Of a stretch of DNA of 64,000 bases, positions 1 through 11,679 are shown in pieces. Every line of letters begins with the position of its first letter. Within the stretch, counting starts at the first letter, position 1. Source of the DNA: Phanerochaete sordida (lineage: Eukaryota > Basidiomycota > Agaricomycetes > Polyporales > Phanerochaetaceae); NCBI GenBank assembly GCA_019973155.2, contig BPQB01000095.1, positions 54,546-118,545 on the forward strand. The letters are read 5' to 3'. The notes below the pieces were generated by a model. It made no database searches. It was given only the letters and a program-made list of their open reading frames with translations, and was not told where the DNA came from. A program made the position numbers and the translations under genes.

Positions 1-765
1 GTGCCGTCGCGCCCGTGAACACGACTTGGCCAAAGTCCGCAAAGGGCGCAAGCCCGTATTCGACTTCGTAGTCTTCAACTATCCACTCTGCGTCCTGCCC
101 GCAGAGCGCAGCGTCCGACATGATATTCATTGACACGGTCTGGCGCGTGCGTTCGTTCGTGATCGTCGCGCTCCCGGAGGTCGGCGAAAATGCGATGACG
201 GTCACGGAGACGTCGTCGCCTGCGGCAAGGTCGATACCCGAGAAGTCGTCGGACGCCGCGGGGTACCATTCGTACCACGCTGGAGACCGGGCGCGCATGA
301 GCCTGTCGCGCGTGGACGCAATTGACAGCGGGCGCACCGTCGTATGCAATCGACCCGTCATCGACATGGAAGTCGACACCAGTCTGCAAGATCGCGTTTA
401 CACAGCTGTCGCCGTCAAGGCCGACCCACGCCGAGGCGGAGTGGGGGCCGTACGCGTCGTGGGGCTCCTTCGGCGTGGGCAGTTTGAACGTCGCCGTCAC
501 GCTCTTGTACGTGTCCTGCGCGTACACGGATTAGCGAATGCCATGCGAGGTATGGAACGCCTACTGCAGGTGAGTTGAGCACTGCTCCGGCCCAGTTCGT
601 GGAGTACGACGCATCTGCACCGTTGCTGACAGCGCTGGCCCGCGGACGCGATACGTGCGCGCCGCCCAAGCGACGTGCGACGCGGGCGTCCAGGCGCTCC
701 TTGCTCGAAGGGAGAGCGAGCGCAGTGATAATAACAAGCGGCGCGACAAAAGCGAGGAGAAGCAT
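1..765 (-). CDS. G1-family (eqolisin) glutamic endopeptidase, 3' end cut by window edge
   Basis: Secreted acid endopeptidase of MEROPS family G1. Three exons: 765-565, 515-338 and 279-1, with GT-AG introns of 49 and 58 nt in phases 0 and 1, the same positions as in the other peptidase genes here. A hydrophobic signal peptide (about residues 1-17) is followed by a basic propeptide (ALALPSSKERLDARVARR) and the mature start NWAG. The catalytic pair is visible: Gln about 111 in AILQTG and the Glu of EWIVED at about 195 (by analogy with Gln53/Glu136 of scytalidoglutamic peptidase). The two Cys of the core disulfide (DGDSC, ALCGQD) are present. The ATG is chosen because it starts the signal peptide and matches the paralogue at 5307. 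The last ~40 residues lie outside the window. Transcribed divergently from the next peptidase gene. Confidence 0.9.
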
Positions 766-850
766 TTTCGTTGTCCAAGAGACGCGACGGTTGTAGAGGC
801 GCAGAGAAGAGGTAGGAGACCTAGTATGAATAGTGTCAAGTGGAGGGGCA

Positions 851-856
851 TTTATA
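851..856 (-). promoter_or_regulatory. TATA box of the minus-strand G1 peptidase gene
   Basis: TATAAA on the minus strand about 86 nt upstream of the ATG at 765, the spacing seen for several genes in this window. Confidence 0.6.
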
Positions 857-1713
857 CGTGCTGCTGTCCGCCCCAATGAGCGTCCCAGTCGATGTACAGT
901 CAATGCACGAGGTCGTAAATGATAGATGCACGGCTTCAAGCCTGCAAAGGAAGCGAACTTGGTCATGGAAGCGTTTCGCGGGTTCGCTACAAAACGGTCA
1001 TACCAAGCATAGCTCAGGCATTGTAAATGAGCCCTGCAAGATATCAATCCAACGGAGACTTTGTGAGTGTGCTGTGGCGTACATTTCGGGTCTTTGGCGA
1101 GGAAAGAGATGAAGTATGCAGGCAGCGGAAGCGACGAACGAAAGGCGAGGTCGCCATCGCCGAGTCAAATATTCACGCGGAGAATAAATCCGCTCAATGC
1201 GGCGCTCTGCTACCGAGCCTGTGCTTCGTCTACTTCCACCACGTCCACACACTTTGTCTGCTTTTAGCCAGCATTATTCACCAAACACGAAAATGCTAGA
1301 TCCTTCTGGCTTTGCGGCAGTCCCTCAGCGCGTTCAAGGGGCCCTGTCGTGGCGCTGAAGCGCTCCGTACGGACGTGGAAAGCTGCTCAAGCTGCATTTC
1401 CCCAGCAGAAGACACTGAAATGCAGACTTCATAAATCATTCAGAGCAACAGCTACCACGTAGGTATCCGGTGCGCTCTCAAGATCTCACCCTTGACCCCA
1501 TACTTTATTATGCTGATATATTCAACAAGAAGCGCCGCATCACATCTATCAGCTACTTCACGCTTGCCACCGCCGTCTAGGTGTGCTGTGGCGGCTGCGC
1601 AGCGATGAACGCTGCTCGTCTGAGGCGCCACAATACGTGCAACAACCAAAAAATGCTAGTAACACGCGACGTCTCGTCTACGTGCTATGATTGCTTTGGG
1701 GTGTGTACACGCG
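857..1713. other. Divergent intergenic region between two peptidase genes
   Basis: No supported gene. Only short shadow reading frames are present. It probably holds the upstream regulatory DNA of the two divergent G1 peptidase genes; no repeat or RNA gene was recognised. Confidence 0.5.
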
Positions 1714-1721
1714 CATAAATA
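1714..1721 (+). promoter_or_regulatory. TATA-like box of the plus-strand G1 peptidase gene
   Basis: CATAAATA about 80 nt upstream of the ATG at 1798. Confidence 0.55.
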
Positions 1722-1797
1722 CCTCCTCGCAGCCAGAGCATTCTTCAGCTCGCCAGCTCTTGCCCTCCAGTTGCTTCTCTCCAAGCACTGCAGCAGT

Positions 1798-2692
1798 ATG
1801 CGTCTCTCCACTGTACTCATTTCGTCCCTTGTCGCCGGCTCTGTGCTTGCGGCGCCCTCCAACCTCAAGCGCCGAGAGAGCCGCATCGCACGTCGGGGCT
1901 CGCCGCGCCAGCATGCGTCGCAGCACGACGACACCGCGCCGGAGAACAACCCAACGTGGGCCGGCGCAGTGATCAACGCGCCCCAGGTGCGTCTCCTGCC
2001 GCCTGAATTCCAACTGAGATCCTGACCGCGCGGGCGCAGGGCACGTTCACGAGCGTCAGCGCGTCCTTCACGGTGCCGGCGCCGCAGGAGCCTGCGGGGC
2101 TGACGGGCTTCCACGCCGCGTCGGCGTGGGTCGGCATCGACGGCGACAGCTGCCAAAACGCGATCCTGCAGACCGGCGCCGACTTCCACATCAACGGCGG
2201 CAGAATGTCGTACAACGGTGCGCACTGCCTTCTGGCAGCTCCCTCGCGCATGCTGACGATCCGGGGGCAGCGTGGTACGAGTGGTGGCCGGCGGACTCGG
2301 TCTACCTCGGCAGCGCGCTGCCCGTGAGCGCGGGCGACGTGCTGTACCTGAACGTCACCGCGTTCTCGCCGACGCGCGGCGTGTTCACGATCACGAACAC
2401 CAATACCGGGGCGACGTCCACGAAGAAGCTGGCGAGCAAGCATGCGCTCTGCATGCAGGACGCGGACTGGATCGTCGAGGACTACGGCGACACGGCCGTC
2501 CCGTTCGCGAACTTCGGCGACGTGGTGTTCACGGGCGCGACCGCGCTCACCGCGGACGGCGGCGTGCAGGGTCTCGCCGAGGCGTATCTGATGAACATCG
2601 AGCAGAACGACGTTGTGCTCACGAGCGTCGCCGTCGATGGTGACAGCCTGACCGTCTCGTACGTCGATGGCGGAGATGGTGGCGACGAGTGA
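1798..2692 (+). CDS. G1-family (eqolisin) glutamic endopeptidase
   Basis: Complete 262-residue preproenzyme in three exons (1798-1986, 2040-2217, 2271-2692); intron phases 0 and 1 match the neighbouring paralogues. Signal peptide about residues 1-19 (VLISSLVAGSVLA), then a basic propeptide with RR sites, then a TWAGAVIN mature start. The catalytic Gln lies in AILQTG (about residue 107) and the catalytic Glu in WIVED (about 192). The non-catalytic acidic residue before Trp is Asp (DADW) where the other copies have Glu. The Cys pair (DGDSC, ALCMQD) is present. The pro-region lacks the ALPSSKER motif of the other copies, so this is a more diverged member of the cluster. Expected to be secreted and active at acid pH; substrate preference cannot be read from the sequence. 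Confidence 0.93.
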
Positions 2693-4375
2693 GGCGGGAG
2701 GCACGGGAGCAGAGCCGGGTGGCTCTTGGAGAGGGTGTCGTGACTGTGCTAATGCTATGATTTGAGCTAGGTCTGCTGTACGCTTCGATACTGCCTATCG
2801 AACATCGACGCTACTGGCCTCCTACGTAGCCGGTATTCAATATTTTTTCAGCATTTTCCGCTGTGTGCACGAGGCTCTGTGCCTGCCGTCGCACACTCTG
2901 TGCGTGCGACACAGCTCCTAAGTGGCGTTTGTGGCAAGGTCAGTGGCACGCTGACGATGCGAGCGGCATGACTGCGCCTCATGCAGTGTCACACACAGGG
3001 AACGAGACATTGCAAGCAGACACGCCGCAAACGCGAAGCAAAGACCGGCATGATCATATATGCTCACAAAGAAACCATACAGTGCATATAAACCCGCCAC
3101 ACCGTCCTCTCAACCCTCAGACACCCGCCTCCCGACCCAGCTACACCGTACGCTCACCGCAGCGCCCCGCCGTCCCGCCCCCGATCCCGTCGCCGAAGCC
3201 AATCAGCAGCCATACATCCCGCCTGCGCGGCGCCCGCAACTGCAACAGGCGCTCCGCCGCCGTGCCATTCCGCGCCCAGCGACCCCGAGATCGTGCAGAA
3301 AGGCTCTATCGGGGTCTATTACGCCGCGCGCGTCGGGCGTAAGGCACGCGACGGCAGAGCGCGCTGGCGCACGCCGGGCCTGCGCGAGGTCAGCACCGTC
3401 CTTCCGTCCAACAGACCACTAGACACTCACACCGCATCCTGCCACCACAGACCTGCCCGCTCGTCAAGCCGCCCAGGCGACGCCGCACAGACGACGCGCA
3501 GGCGTGCACGCGCGCGCCGACGCGGGAGCCTGTGCCCCGCGACGCGCCCTCGCGCAGCGCGCGGTCGGCGCGCGCGTGCACGCCTGCGCACCGTCTGTGC
3601 GCTCGGGCGTGTCGGACGCGACTGCTGGCGTGACTGGAAGACATGCATGCCGGTCGCCGCACCCCGCCGCGGGCTCGGGGTGCACCCTGCCCGGTGCACC
3701 TCGCGCGTGCGCGGCGCGTACTCGCTCTCCGCCGCGGCGTCCTTCGCGGGGCGGGGCGCGTGCTGTCGCGTCTTGTAGGCTCTATGGCGTCTTGCCCAGT
3801 GAATTCGGGCGTGTCCCGTGTCGCGGTCGGGAATTCCGCCGCTAGAACGCGGAGAAGGCCCGGCGGGAGGCCCTGCTGCGCTCTTCCGGGGGCGCCGCGG
3901 CCGGTGTGGGCGTCGGGAGGTGGATGTAGTGGGAGAGGCGCGCTGGTGATGGGGAGTTACGCGGTGGAGAGGGAGGCAGGGGTGTAGCAGGGGGTTGTTG
4001 ACAAGGAGGGTGACTGGGTGTGCGGAGGTTTATGTAGCTGGTGCTCGCTCAATGCACGCGTTTCCGGCATTGGGGGCGTGTGTCCGCTTTGTGACTTCGT
4101 TGTGAGAAAGGGATGGGCGTCCTTGTTTTGCGATGTCCGTTATCCAAGCCCAGGAGAGAGCGGACGACGGCGTCGAAAAAAGCCACAGAGAGAGCGCCGC
4201 GAGAGGCCAGCCGCCCGATACTATACATTCAATTTCCTACAGTCTTTCAGAGTACATCAGAGTCATCGCCTTGGATACACATTCACAATCAATCTCGCAG
4301 TCCCACTTCCCGTTCAAGCCACCATTTCCGCGCCGCCGCTCCCGCCCCTGCGCCCCTCCCGCGCCGTGCGCGCGC
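2693..4375. other. Gene-poor interval with an orphan promoter-like site and a long hairpin
   Basis: No convincing gene. TATAAA at 3087-3092 is followed by pyrimidine-rich DNA resembling a fungal transcription start, and a short frame starts at 3293, but I could not follow it through plausible splice sites. A strong GC-rich inverted repeat lies at 3486-3599. The right end (4200-4375) is 3' flank of the minus-strand peptidase gene. Confidence 0.4.
3486..3599. repeat. Inverted repeat, GC-rich hairpin
   Basis: A perfect 25-bp inverted pair (3497-3521 against 3564-3588) is extended on the outer side by partly matching cacagacg / cgtctgtg flanks. The loop is 42 nt. The arms contain alternating CG steps. 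Confidence 0.8.
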
Positions 4376-5307
4376 TCAGACGTACGTGACCGTGACCGTC
4401 GACGCGCCGAGCTGCACGCTCGTAAGCACCTGCCCATTCTGCTCGATATCAATCGCATTCGCGCCCGCAGGCCCAACATGCCCGCCCGCAGCGTTCGTCG
4501 CACTGGCACCCGTAAACGTCACGGTCCCGAAGTTCGCAAAGGGCACGAGCCCGCCGCTCTCGGAGAAGTCCTCGACGATCCACTCCGCATCTTGTTCACA
4601 CAGGCTCGCGCTCGAGGAGAGCGCCTTCGAGACGCTCTGGTGGCGGCTGTTGTTCGTGACGACGGCGGTGCCCGTCGTCTTCGACGACGCGGTGACGGTC
4701 ACGGTGACGCTGTCGCCCGGGCCGAAGCTGATGCCCGAGAAGTCGTACGCGTAGTCTGGGTACCACTCGTACCACGCTGCACAACACACAGAGCACGCGT
4801 CAGCAGCAGTCCTGGCGGGCGCGGAAGGGGAGGGAGAGCGCGCACCGTCGAAGCCGACGGACGTCCCGGAGACGTAGAGGTCGATGCCGGTCTGCAGGAT
4901 CGCGGTGCCGCACGTGTCGCCGTCGATGCCGACCCAGACGCTCGCGGCGTGCGTGCCGCTCGCGCCCGCGGGCTCCTTGGGCGTCGGGACGGTGAACGTC
5001 GCCGTGACGCTCTTCCACGTGCCCTGCGGCGTGCGTCAGCGCGTGCTCGTCCAGCGGACGGCGCGAGAGAAGACGACGCGAAAGTGAAGGGGGAGGGGGA
5101 GAGAGGGGGACGTACGCCGGCCGCGCTGAGGACCCCGCCGGCCCAGTTGCTCGAGTACTGCACGTCGGTGCCGTTGCTGATGCGCGGGTGCGAGAGGTGC
5201 GTGCCGGCGGCGCGGCGCGCGACGCGCGCGTCGAAGCGTTCCTTGCTCGACGGCAGCGCGAGCGCGGAGGCGAGCAGGGAGGCGGAGAAGAGCGAGGAGA
5301 AGAGCAT
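4376..5307 (-). CDS. G1-family (eqolisin) glutamic endopeptidase
   Basis: Complete 256-residue preproenzyme, exons 5307-5116, 5023-4846 and 4776-4376; the 178-nt middle exon has the same length in all four paralogues. Signal peptide about 1-17 (LFSASLLASALA), propeptide LPSSKERFDARVARR, mature region from SSNWAGGVL. Catalytic Gln in AILQTG (about 108), catalytic Glu in WIVEDF (about 192), Cys in DGDTC and SLCEQD. This is the canonical intact member of the cluster, and its promoter (about 5308-5650) recurs at 26.9-27.2 kb in front of a truncated copy. No clear TATA box. Confidence 0.94.
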
Positions 5308-5708
5308 TGTGCGAGGTGCGCGAGGATGTGGAGCTGGAGCTGGAGAGAGGCGAGGACCTGGGGATGTCCTGGGAGAGGTGGGTGTATTTGTAGGAGGGTG
5401 GCGGACGGATGTGGATATCGCTGTGATGTCGCGACGCGGGGCGGCGTGGGTTGGAGGCTTCGGACGTTCGCGCACACATGGCGCAGCGAGAAAGGTCTGT
5501 CCGGGAGAGGAAGCGACTGCGCCACAACTGGCGAGGATCGTTCGCCGTGGAGGTATTTGCGCGATGGGATCACGCCCAGCGATCAGCGCGGCGTGCGAAG
5601 TGAAGGCGATCCGCGTGGGCCTGGCGGGATGTGCGCCCGTGCAAGCAAGTGCATGACAGAGGAAATGAGCCAAACGTGGCGGACGGTGCTGCCGTGACGA
5701 GCCCAGAC

Positions 5709-5935
5709 AGGACTCTCCGCAAAACGTCGGGACGTCGTCCTAGGATTCCACGTCGACTGTCTAGGAATGCGTCAGCAATTCAGCATGAGAAACGAATGCA
5801 GAGACTTGACTTACAGGCCGGGTTTGCAAGAAATGCAGGCTATTCTGGCCAGGACACGGGACGGCATGGCGTGTGGAAGCATCAGAGATCGAGGTCTGGA
5901 GCTGGTGCATGACCTGAGAATTGTCCACGCATAGT
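5709..5935 (+). repeat. Dispersed repeat element, copy 1
   Basis: About 230 bp alignable by eye with 6030-6262; both begin with CCGCAAAACGTCGGGACGTC. No coding capacity recognised. Together they form a diverged direct duplication separated by about 95 bp. Confidence 0.7.
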
Positions 5936-6021
5936 TATTGGCGTGAATACAGATGCATCCGTTGAAGAAATAGCAGAGCGAAGATGGTGAGCTGAACGCG
6001 GCTGGTCGCGCGGCCGTGGCG

Positions 6022-6365
6022 AGGCCAGATAAGGTCCTCCGCAAAACGTCGGGACGTCGTCCTAGGATTCCAAGTCGACTGTCGAGGCATGCTTCAGCAA
6101 TTCAACACGCAAACGGATGAGGATACTCGACTTACAGGTCACATTTTCGCTGTATGAAAAGGCTATTTTGGCCAGGGCACGGGACGACAGGGCGCGTGGA
6201 AACATCGGAGACCAAGGTCTGGAACTGGTACAAGACCTGGAAATTGAGCCCGGGTAGTCAGCTCCAACGAGTATTTTCGCGTAAAATGGATACTCACTTT
6301 CGTCTATACTTCATGCAAGCTTGTCGCCATATAGACAAGAATGGCGAATGCTGGCCGGAAGCTCC
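6022..6365 (+). repeat. Dispersed repeat element, copy 2 (longest)
   Basis: Direct repeat of 5709-5935 that continues to about 6365. The same ~300-bp sequence occurs in inverted orientation at 26520-26830; shared landmarks include TTCCAAGTCGACTGTCGA and AAAATGGATACTCACTTTCG. No terminal repeats or target duplication were found, so the mobile-element class is unknown. Confidence 0.7.
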
Positions 6366-6611
6366 GTAATCCATCTTTTGGTGAACAAATGAGGCGCATT
6401 CTTGACCTGATGGTAAGGCAACGACAATGATTTCGCAGGGAGCTGACACAGAGTGAGCGTCGAGAGACGACGAATATGAAACGTGGCACCTGTACATCCA
6501 GATGCTGAAAGCTGCCTCAGCGAGACTGGTCTTTCCCGCTAGGCTGCAAAGACCCGTTCCTTCTGAATGCAATAGGCTGCGAGCAGAGGAGCCTGCACGG
6601 GGTGTGTGAAT

Positions 6612-7220
6612 CGCCCGTGGGCAGAGTGTCGCCACGTAGGTCCAGAGTTGCGTCCGCGGTCGGAACAAGGCTGTACCGCGTGTACTTTGCGTGAATGTAG
6701 ACTTGAGAGAGCTATTGAGCTGCCAGTCGTGCTTTCAAGAGGCAGTCGAGCGTCCGAAATAGAGGGTTCGTGTGAAGGCGTGCGTAATCGCCGTTTTCGA
6801 GCTCGGGGAGATCATCCGCCGACAGCTCACGCGACGGGGCAAGGGTGCCTGGTCTTGTGGTCATCTGCAATCGTCAAAGGTTTTGGGAACTGTCAGCGAC
6901 TTCCAAATCTCCGTGGTCATCGTATAGACTCACCTAGATTACGACACGCCGAGTGCAGCTCGCAGTTGGCGTTCGGATGCTGCGGCCTCGTGCGCGAGCT
7001 CGTGCAGGCTCGCGAGCAGTCGCCATAGATACCTCGGATGCACGGGCACCAATCGATACCTGGCAGTACCAGCGGCCTCGAGGCGGTCCAGCCTGGTCTG
7101 TCGCTCGAGAGAGGAGCGGTCGCTGCCTGGGATGGTGATGGGAGGAAAGGACGATCGCCACGTGTGAATACCCTCGGATCAGCACGCCACGAAGCCCGCG
7201 GTTCTCCGGCGCTTGCCCAT
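6612..7220 (+). repeat. Duplicated block shared with 25960-26510
   Basis: Landmarks gtgtcgccacgtaggtccag and gatcgccacgtg...gcccgcggttctccg occur in the same order and orientation in both blocks, with diverged sequence between. No gene recognised. Confidence 0.6.
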
Positions 7221-8302
7221 CCCAAGGTTCGTTTCCTCCACCCACGACCGCCCACCGGGAGCAACGGTGCTGCGCGGTCACTGCAGCGGCGAGCGGGTCG
7301 CAGGCCAGCACTTCCCATAGTCCGTCTAGTCCATGGGGTAAGGCTGGTGATTGCGGGCGCGTAGGTGCGCGGACGCACGGACGCGGCGTGGCTTTCCTAT
7401 CCTCGTGTGTACTTATTCTGATCCATTTACGCTTTCGGCGACTGCATTGACAAACTATTTCTCGCTCCAGCTCCTCGTGCCTCTTGACCTTTACTTCACG
7501 TTGGCGGTTCGTCGATGCCAACATCCGCTCCCTGCGATCAGGCGAGGAATGCGCCTGTTCCGCTGGCCAAGCCACGATACCACTGACTCAGCGAAGTCGG
7601 CTGTGTAACTCGAATGCCTCTTCGACACGAGAGGCTCGCAGGGTAGTCTGCATCGCCCAGTAATCTGAAGTCGCACACAGCTTCCGAGCCTGGCTTTTGA
7701 CGCGTCCACATGCCACCACGCTCACATGCTCGTGCCTTTATAGCGCGAGATTCTCCTTTGTAAGCTGCTGCCTCTCGTATTCCGTGTACACTGGAGTACT
7801 TACACATAGTTTTGGACAGGCAGCTTGGAAGCCGAGGGTCACGTCCCGACGTGTCACGGAGGCCGCCGCCACCCCCTGCATCCGGACCATGTCGATTACA
7901 CCTCCGGCTAGTAACAGCGCAGGTTCTGCTGCCCTCGTCTGCCGAGAATAGGAATAGTCACGTCGGATGGCCGCCAATCTGCGTCACTCTGCGCGCCGCG
8001 CTGATTGCTAGGCGATTGTTCATCACACCATATCCCACCGCAGTGACCGCACCGTGCGCACGCAGCTCGTGGTGGCTCACCGATTCTTGCTTTCAAGCAG
8101 ACGTATCTCGTCGAGCCTGCTACGCCATGCATTTACGAAGGCACCAGATCCAGACGCCGCACAGCAGGCTCTCGCATCGACACCCCGCCCCGCCCATCCG
8201 ACCAGCATCGCGCATACAAATGCCCCCGCCGCCCACACGCTGTCTCCAGGCTCCAGGCTCTCGCCTCCAGCCGTAATACACCCTACGCTCGCACGCAAGA
8301 CA
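7221..8302. other. Intergenic, no supported gene
   Basis: A minus-strand TATAAAGG at 7736-7743 could be a promoter, but only a short unrecognisable frame follows. The right part corresponds to the promoter and leader of the decayed peptidase copy. Confidence 0.35.
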
Positions 8303-9191
8303 ACGTTCCTCTCTTCGCCCGCCGTCCTCTACCTTTTCGCGTCGGCGCTCGCCCTGCCATCAAGCAAGGAACGCTTCGCCGCGCGTGTCGCACACCGCAT
8401 ATATGGCACGCACCGCACGCAGCGCATCAGCAACGGCACCGACGTGCAGTACACGACGAACTAGGCCAGCGCGGTGCTCAGCGCGGCCGCCGTGCGTCCC
8501 CTCCCTCCACCCGCGCCCCTTCTCCCCCTTCCTCGCCCCGCCCCGCCGACGCACGCCAGGGCACCTGGACGAGCGTCACCGCGACGTTCACCGTCCCGGC
8601 GCCGACGGCGCCCGCAGGCGCGAACGGCGCGTACGCCGCGAGCGTGTGGGTCGGCGTCGACGGCGACACCTGCGCAGGCGCGATCCTGCAGACCGGCGTT
8701 GACATGTACGTCTCCGGGACGGCGGTCTCGTTCTACGGTGCGCCTCTCCTCACGCCGCGCTTCCCTTCGCCGTGCGGCGCGGCGCTGACGCACGCGCAGG
8801 CTGGCACCAGTGGGCGCCGGACGCGTCGCAGGACTTCGGCGGCATCGGCTTCGCGCCAAGGGACCGCGTCGCGCTCACCGTGTCCGCGTCCACAGGCGCA
8901 GCCGCGATCACGAACCGCAGCACGGGGCGCAGCGTGCGCGCGGCGCTCAGCTCGGGCGCAGCGCTGTGTGCGCAGGATGCGGAGTGGTTTCTCGAGGACT
9001 TCAGCGCGGGCGAGCTCGTGCCGTTTGCGGACTTCGGCACGGTGCGCTTCGCGGGCGCGCGCGCGACGGACGCCGCGGGTGCGCGTGTGGGGCCGGCCGA
9101 CGCGGACACAGTTGTGATCGTGCAGGAGGGGAGGGTGGTCACGGGCATGCGGCTCGGCGCGTCGAGCGTCGTGGTGAAGTACATCGGGTGA
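8303..9191 (+). pseudogene. G1 peptidase pseudogene: lost start codon and nonsense codon at NWAG
   Basis: Aligns exon by exon with the intact copy at 4376-5307: exon 1 8303-8491, exon 2 8560-8737 (178 nt), exon 3 8800-9191. The position of the start codon reads ACG, and the codon for the Trp of the conserved NWAG is TAG (8462-8464). Exons 2 and 3 are otherwise open and keep the catalytic residues (AILQTG, EWFLEDF) and both Cys. Damage is confined to the pre/pro exon, so inactivation looks recent, or a new upstream exon could supply a start; I found no good candidate. A functional protein from this locus is unlikely. Confidence 0.85.
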
Positions 9192-11674
9192 GCGCGCGGT
9201 GCGGAGGCGGGGGGACGTGCGGAGGAGGCGATGGAGATTCTGAATCGGTGTCGAGAAATTGAGCGGGAAGTGCGGCTGCGAAATAGACTGAAAACCACGA
9301 CTCTGATGCATTGCGTACGACTGTGTAGGGAAAGCGAATGTGTATTCGCGGGATGCTGGCTCCTGGCAGCAGTCTCCGCCTGTGACCAGCCTCGAAGTGT
9401 TTCGCTTCAGTTGCATGGGACACCGGCGACGTTCTGCACCGCTGCGATGGAAATATCGGATATTTCGGAGCGTTGCTTGCCCTCTGCGGAGCCTCGCATT
9501 ATTTCTGGCGTTCTCCTAGGCATGCATACAGCTTAAGCACGTATATACACGCCACGTCCTCCGCGCGCGGCAGCAGACGCGAAGGTAGCCGTCGGCGCGT
9601 CCTGCACGATATCGAGTGCCCGTCCGCTGGTGTTATCCCGTCGACGTACACAGCCCGAAACTTGCGCCGCGGTCTGGCAGAAGGTGTGGCACCAACGTTG
9701 CTGTGATCGACGCGCGCACGCCGCCACTCGGCGCGTGCTGAAAGGAAGAGGGCACGCAGGCTCGCAGTGGCACGAAACGAGTGGCATAAGTCATACGACG
9801 CATGCAGCGTAGTTCCAATATCATACACTGTCGTACACAGCACCGCGAACGCAGCACAAAGACGTCCACCGAACATAAAACCGCCTGCTCCGCACCACCC
9901 AACCCTCACCCGCCCCGACCCTCGATCCCACATCCCTCCACACCCACGCGGCCCCTCCCTCGCACACCGGCGCAGCGTCCAGGACACGCCGCACCGGCGC
10001 GCACCAGCGGCATGCGTTGTACTACACGGCGGTGCCGCCCGGGCTCCCGCGGAGGGTCCCGTCTCACGCGGCGCGGGACCACGAAGACGCGCAGCCCTGC
10101 GGTGTGCCGGGAATCGTGAGTCAGTATCTTCCTTCAATTCAAACAACACAACACTCACAGACCCGCACAGACCCGCACAGACCCGCACAGACCCGCACAG
10201 ACCCGCACAGACCCGCACAGCCCCGCCTCCGCCCGCGCCCTCCTCGCGCCGACGCGCATACATCGCGTCGGCGCCCTTCCGCGCGTGCCGACGTGCGTCG
10301 CGGGGAGGTGTGCCGACGTGCGTCGCGGAGGGGTGTGCGCCGTAAGCGGCCGCGCGACGGCGCTGCGGCGCGCTTCTTGCACTGTGTACACGGGCACGCC
10401 GCGCTGCTGGGGATGGCTGGCGCTCGCCCGACGCGGCGCGGCGCTCCACCGGCTCGACGCTGCGCTACCAGGGCTCGCCGCCGCGCTCCACCGGCTCGAC
10501 GCTCGGTGAAGGGGGTTTGCGGCAGCGTAAGCTCCAGAGAAGCAAGCGGTAGGCGAGGGGGAGGCCGGTGAGGCGGCCTGCTTCGCGGTGGGTGGGCGGG
10601 CGCGGGGGGCGGTGTGCTGCAGTGCAGGTGTGTGGACTTAGGCTTGGGTTGCGGTCGGGAGGGGGTGCTTCTGGGGGAATGTGAGAGCGCGGGCGGGGGT
10701 ATATGTATGGTTTCGAGATGTCTTTTTGTCTTTCATGCCTACGAATGATTACATTCCTTGCTGTACATCATACCGGGCGTTCAGTCAGTGTCTTTGTGAA
10801 CAGCACGAGAGGACAAGCTTTCGCCGCAACGCATGAATGGGTGGATCCGAAGGGCACAGCGGATAGCATTGAGAAGCTGATGATACGACATGGGAGCGTA
10901 CAAAGGCACAGAGCAAGATACAACGGACACACGCACCTGAGCAGCACGCCCTGCGCCGCCCAACCTCGCTCGTCCACCTGCCGCGGCGTTCCCGGCGCGC
11001 AACTCGCTCCCCGAGAGCTCCTTCTTCGCCCACGTCGTCGGCGCTGTACGCGGGCAGGCCGTGTGGGGGACAGCGATCGCGGATCTGCAAACAGCTGGCT
11101 TGACCGCAGCCCAGGAGTGAGACCTGAGAACTTATGGATGAAGTTGCATAGGTGGGAACCAGGGCAGAGGCTAGACTCGAGACGGGTGGCGCAGCTGTAG
11201 ATGTACCGGATGCGAGCCTGGACGACGCACACTAAGCGGCAGCAAGAACACAGGCGGACGCGCCGAGGCCGATGTTGAGCTAAGGTGCAGGTGTAAGATA
11301 ATGGCTCGCTGCAGGCGCAAGAGGTGGAGCCAGAGAGAGCGCAGCGTAGTTCTTGAGTGCGGTGCGCTCGAGGTCCGCAGCGTGTCTTCGCGGACTGTGG
11401 CGGCCGAGAGGACTCTGGCAGCCGTTTTCGCCGGGCCTGGCCAGCGTTCCGAGCGAAGCGTCCTGAGGCCTGAGAGGCGACGAGTAGAGCGATTGTGTGC
11501 CGCCCCGCAGATGCGTCGAGCGGTGTGCGGGCCTGGGCAGGGGTTGAATCCGGCGCAAAAGGCGTGTTGCGGCGCGCGGGCGAGAGCGCGTCGTGGCGGC
11601 ATGCAGAAGTGCTACGGAGGCCGTGAATGATGTTCTGTTGGGGTTAGTGGATCTCTTCGTATCGTATGGCAGCA
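9192..11674. other. Gene-poor interval with a decamer tandem repeat
   Basis: No supported gene. A CATAAAA site near 9880 followed by C-rich DNA resembles the orphan promoter at 3087. A short open stretch at about 10960-11119 (plus) ends in FFAHVVGAVRGQAVWG-like sequence but could not be linked to a start codon. The interval also carries a 10-bp tandem repeat at 10153-10220. Confidence 0.35.
10153..10220 (+). repeat. Tandem decamer repeat (acccgcacag)
   Basis: Six perfect head-to-tail copies of acccgcacag from 10161 to 10220, with a partial copy before them. Confidence 0.95.
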
Positions 11675-11679
11675 CCTTC

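Noticed and set aside
2553..2562. Loss of the catalytic Glu in the 1798-2692 peptidase because DAEW is DADW
   Set aside because: The catalytic Glu in this family is the later one in W-I-V-E-D, which is intact; the changed residue is not catalytic.
3293..3420. Resemblance of a short frame (GVYYAARVGR) to the RNase H1 N-terminal domain
   Set aside because: Only a few residues match, the conserved Trp/Cys/Lys pattern is missing and no exon structure supports it.
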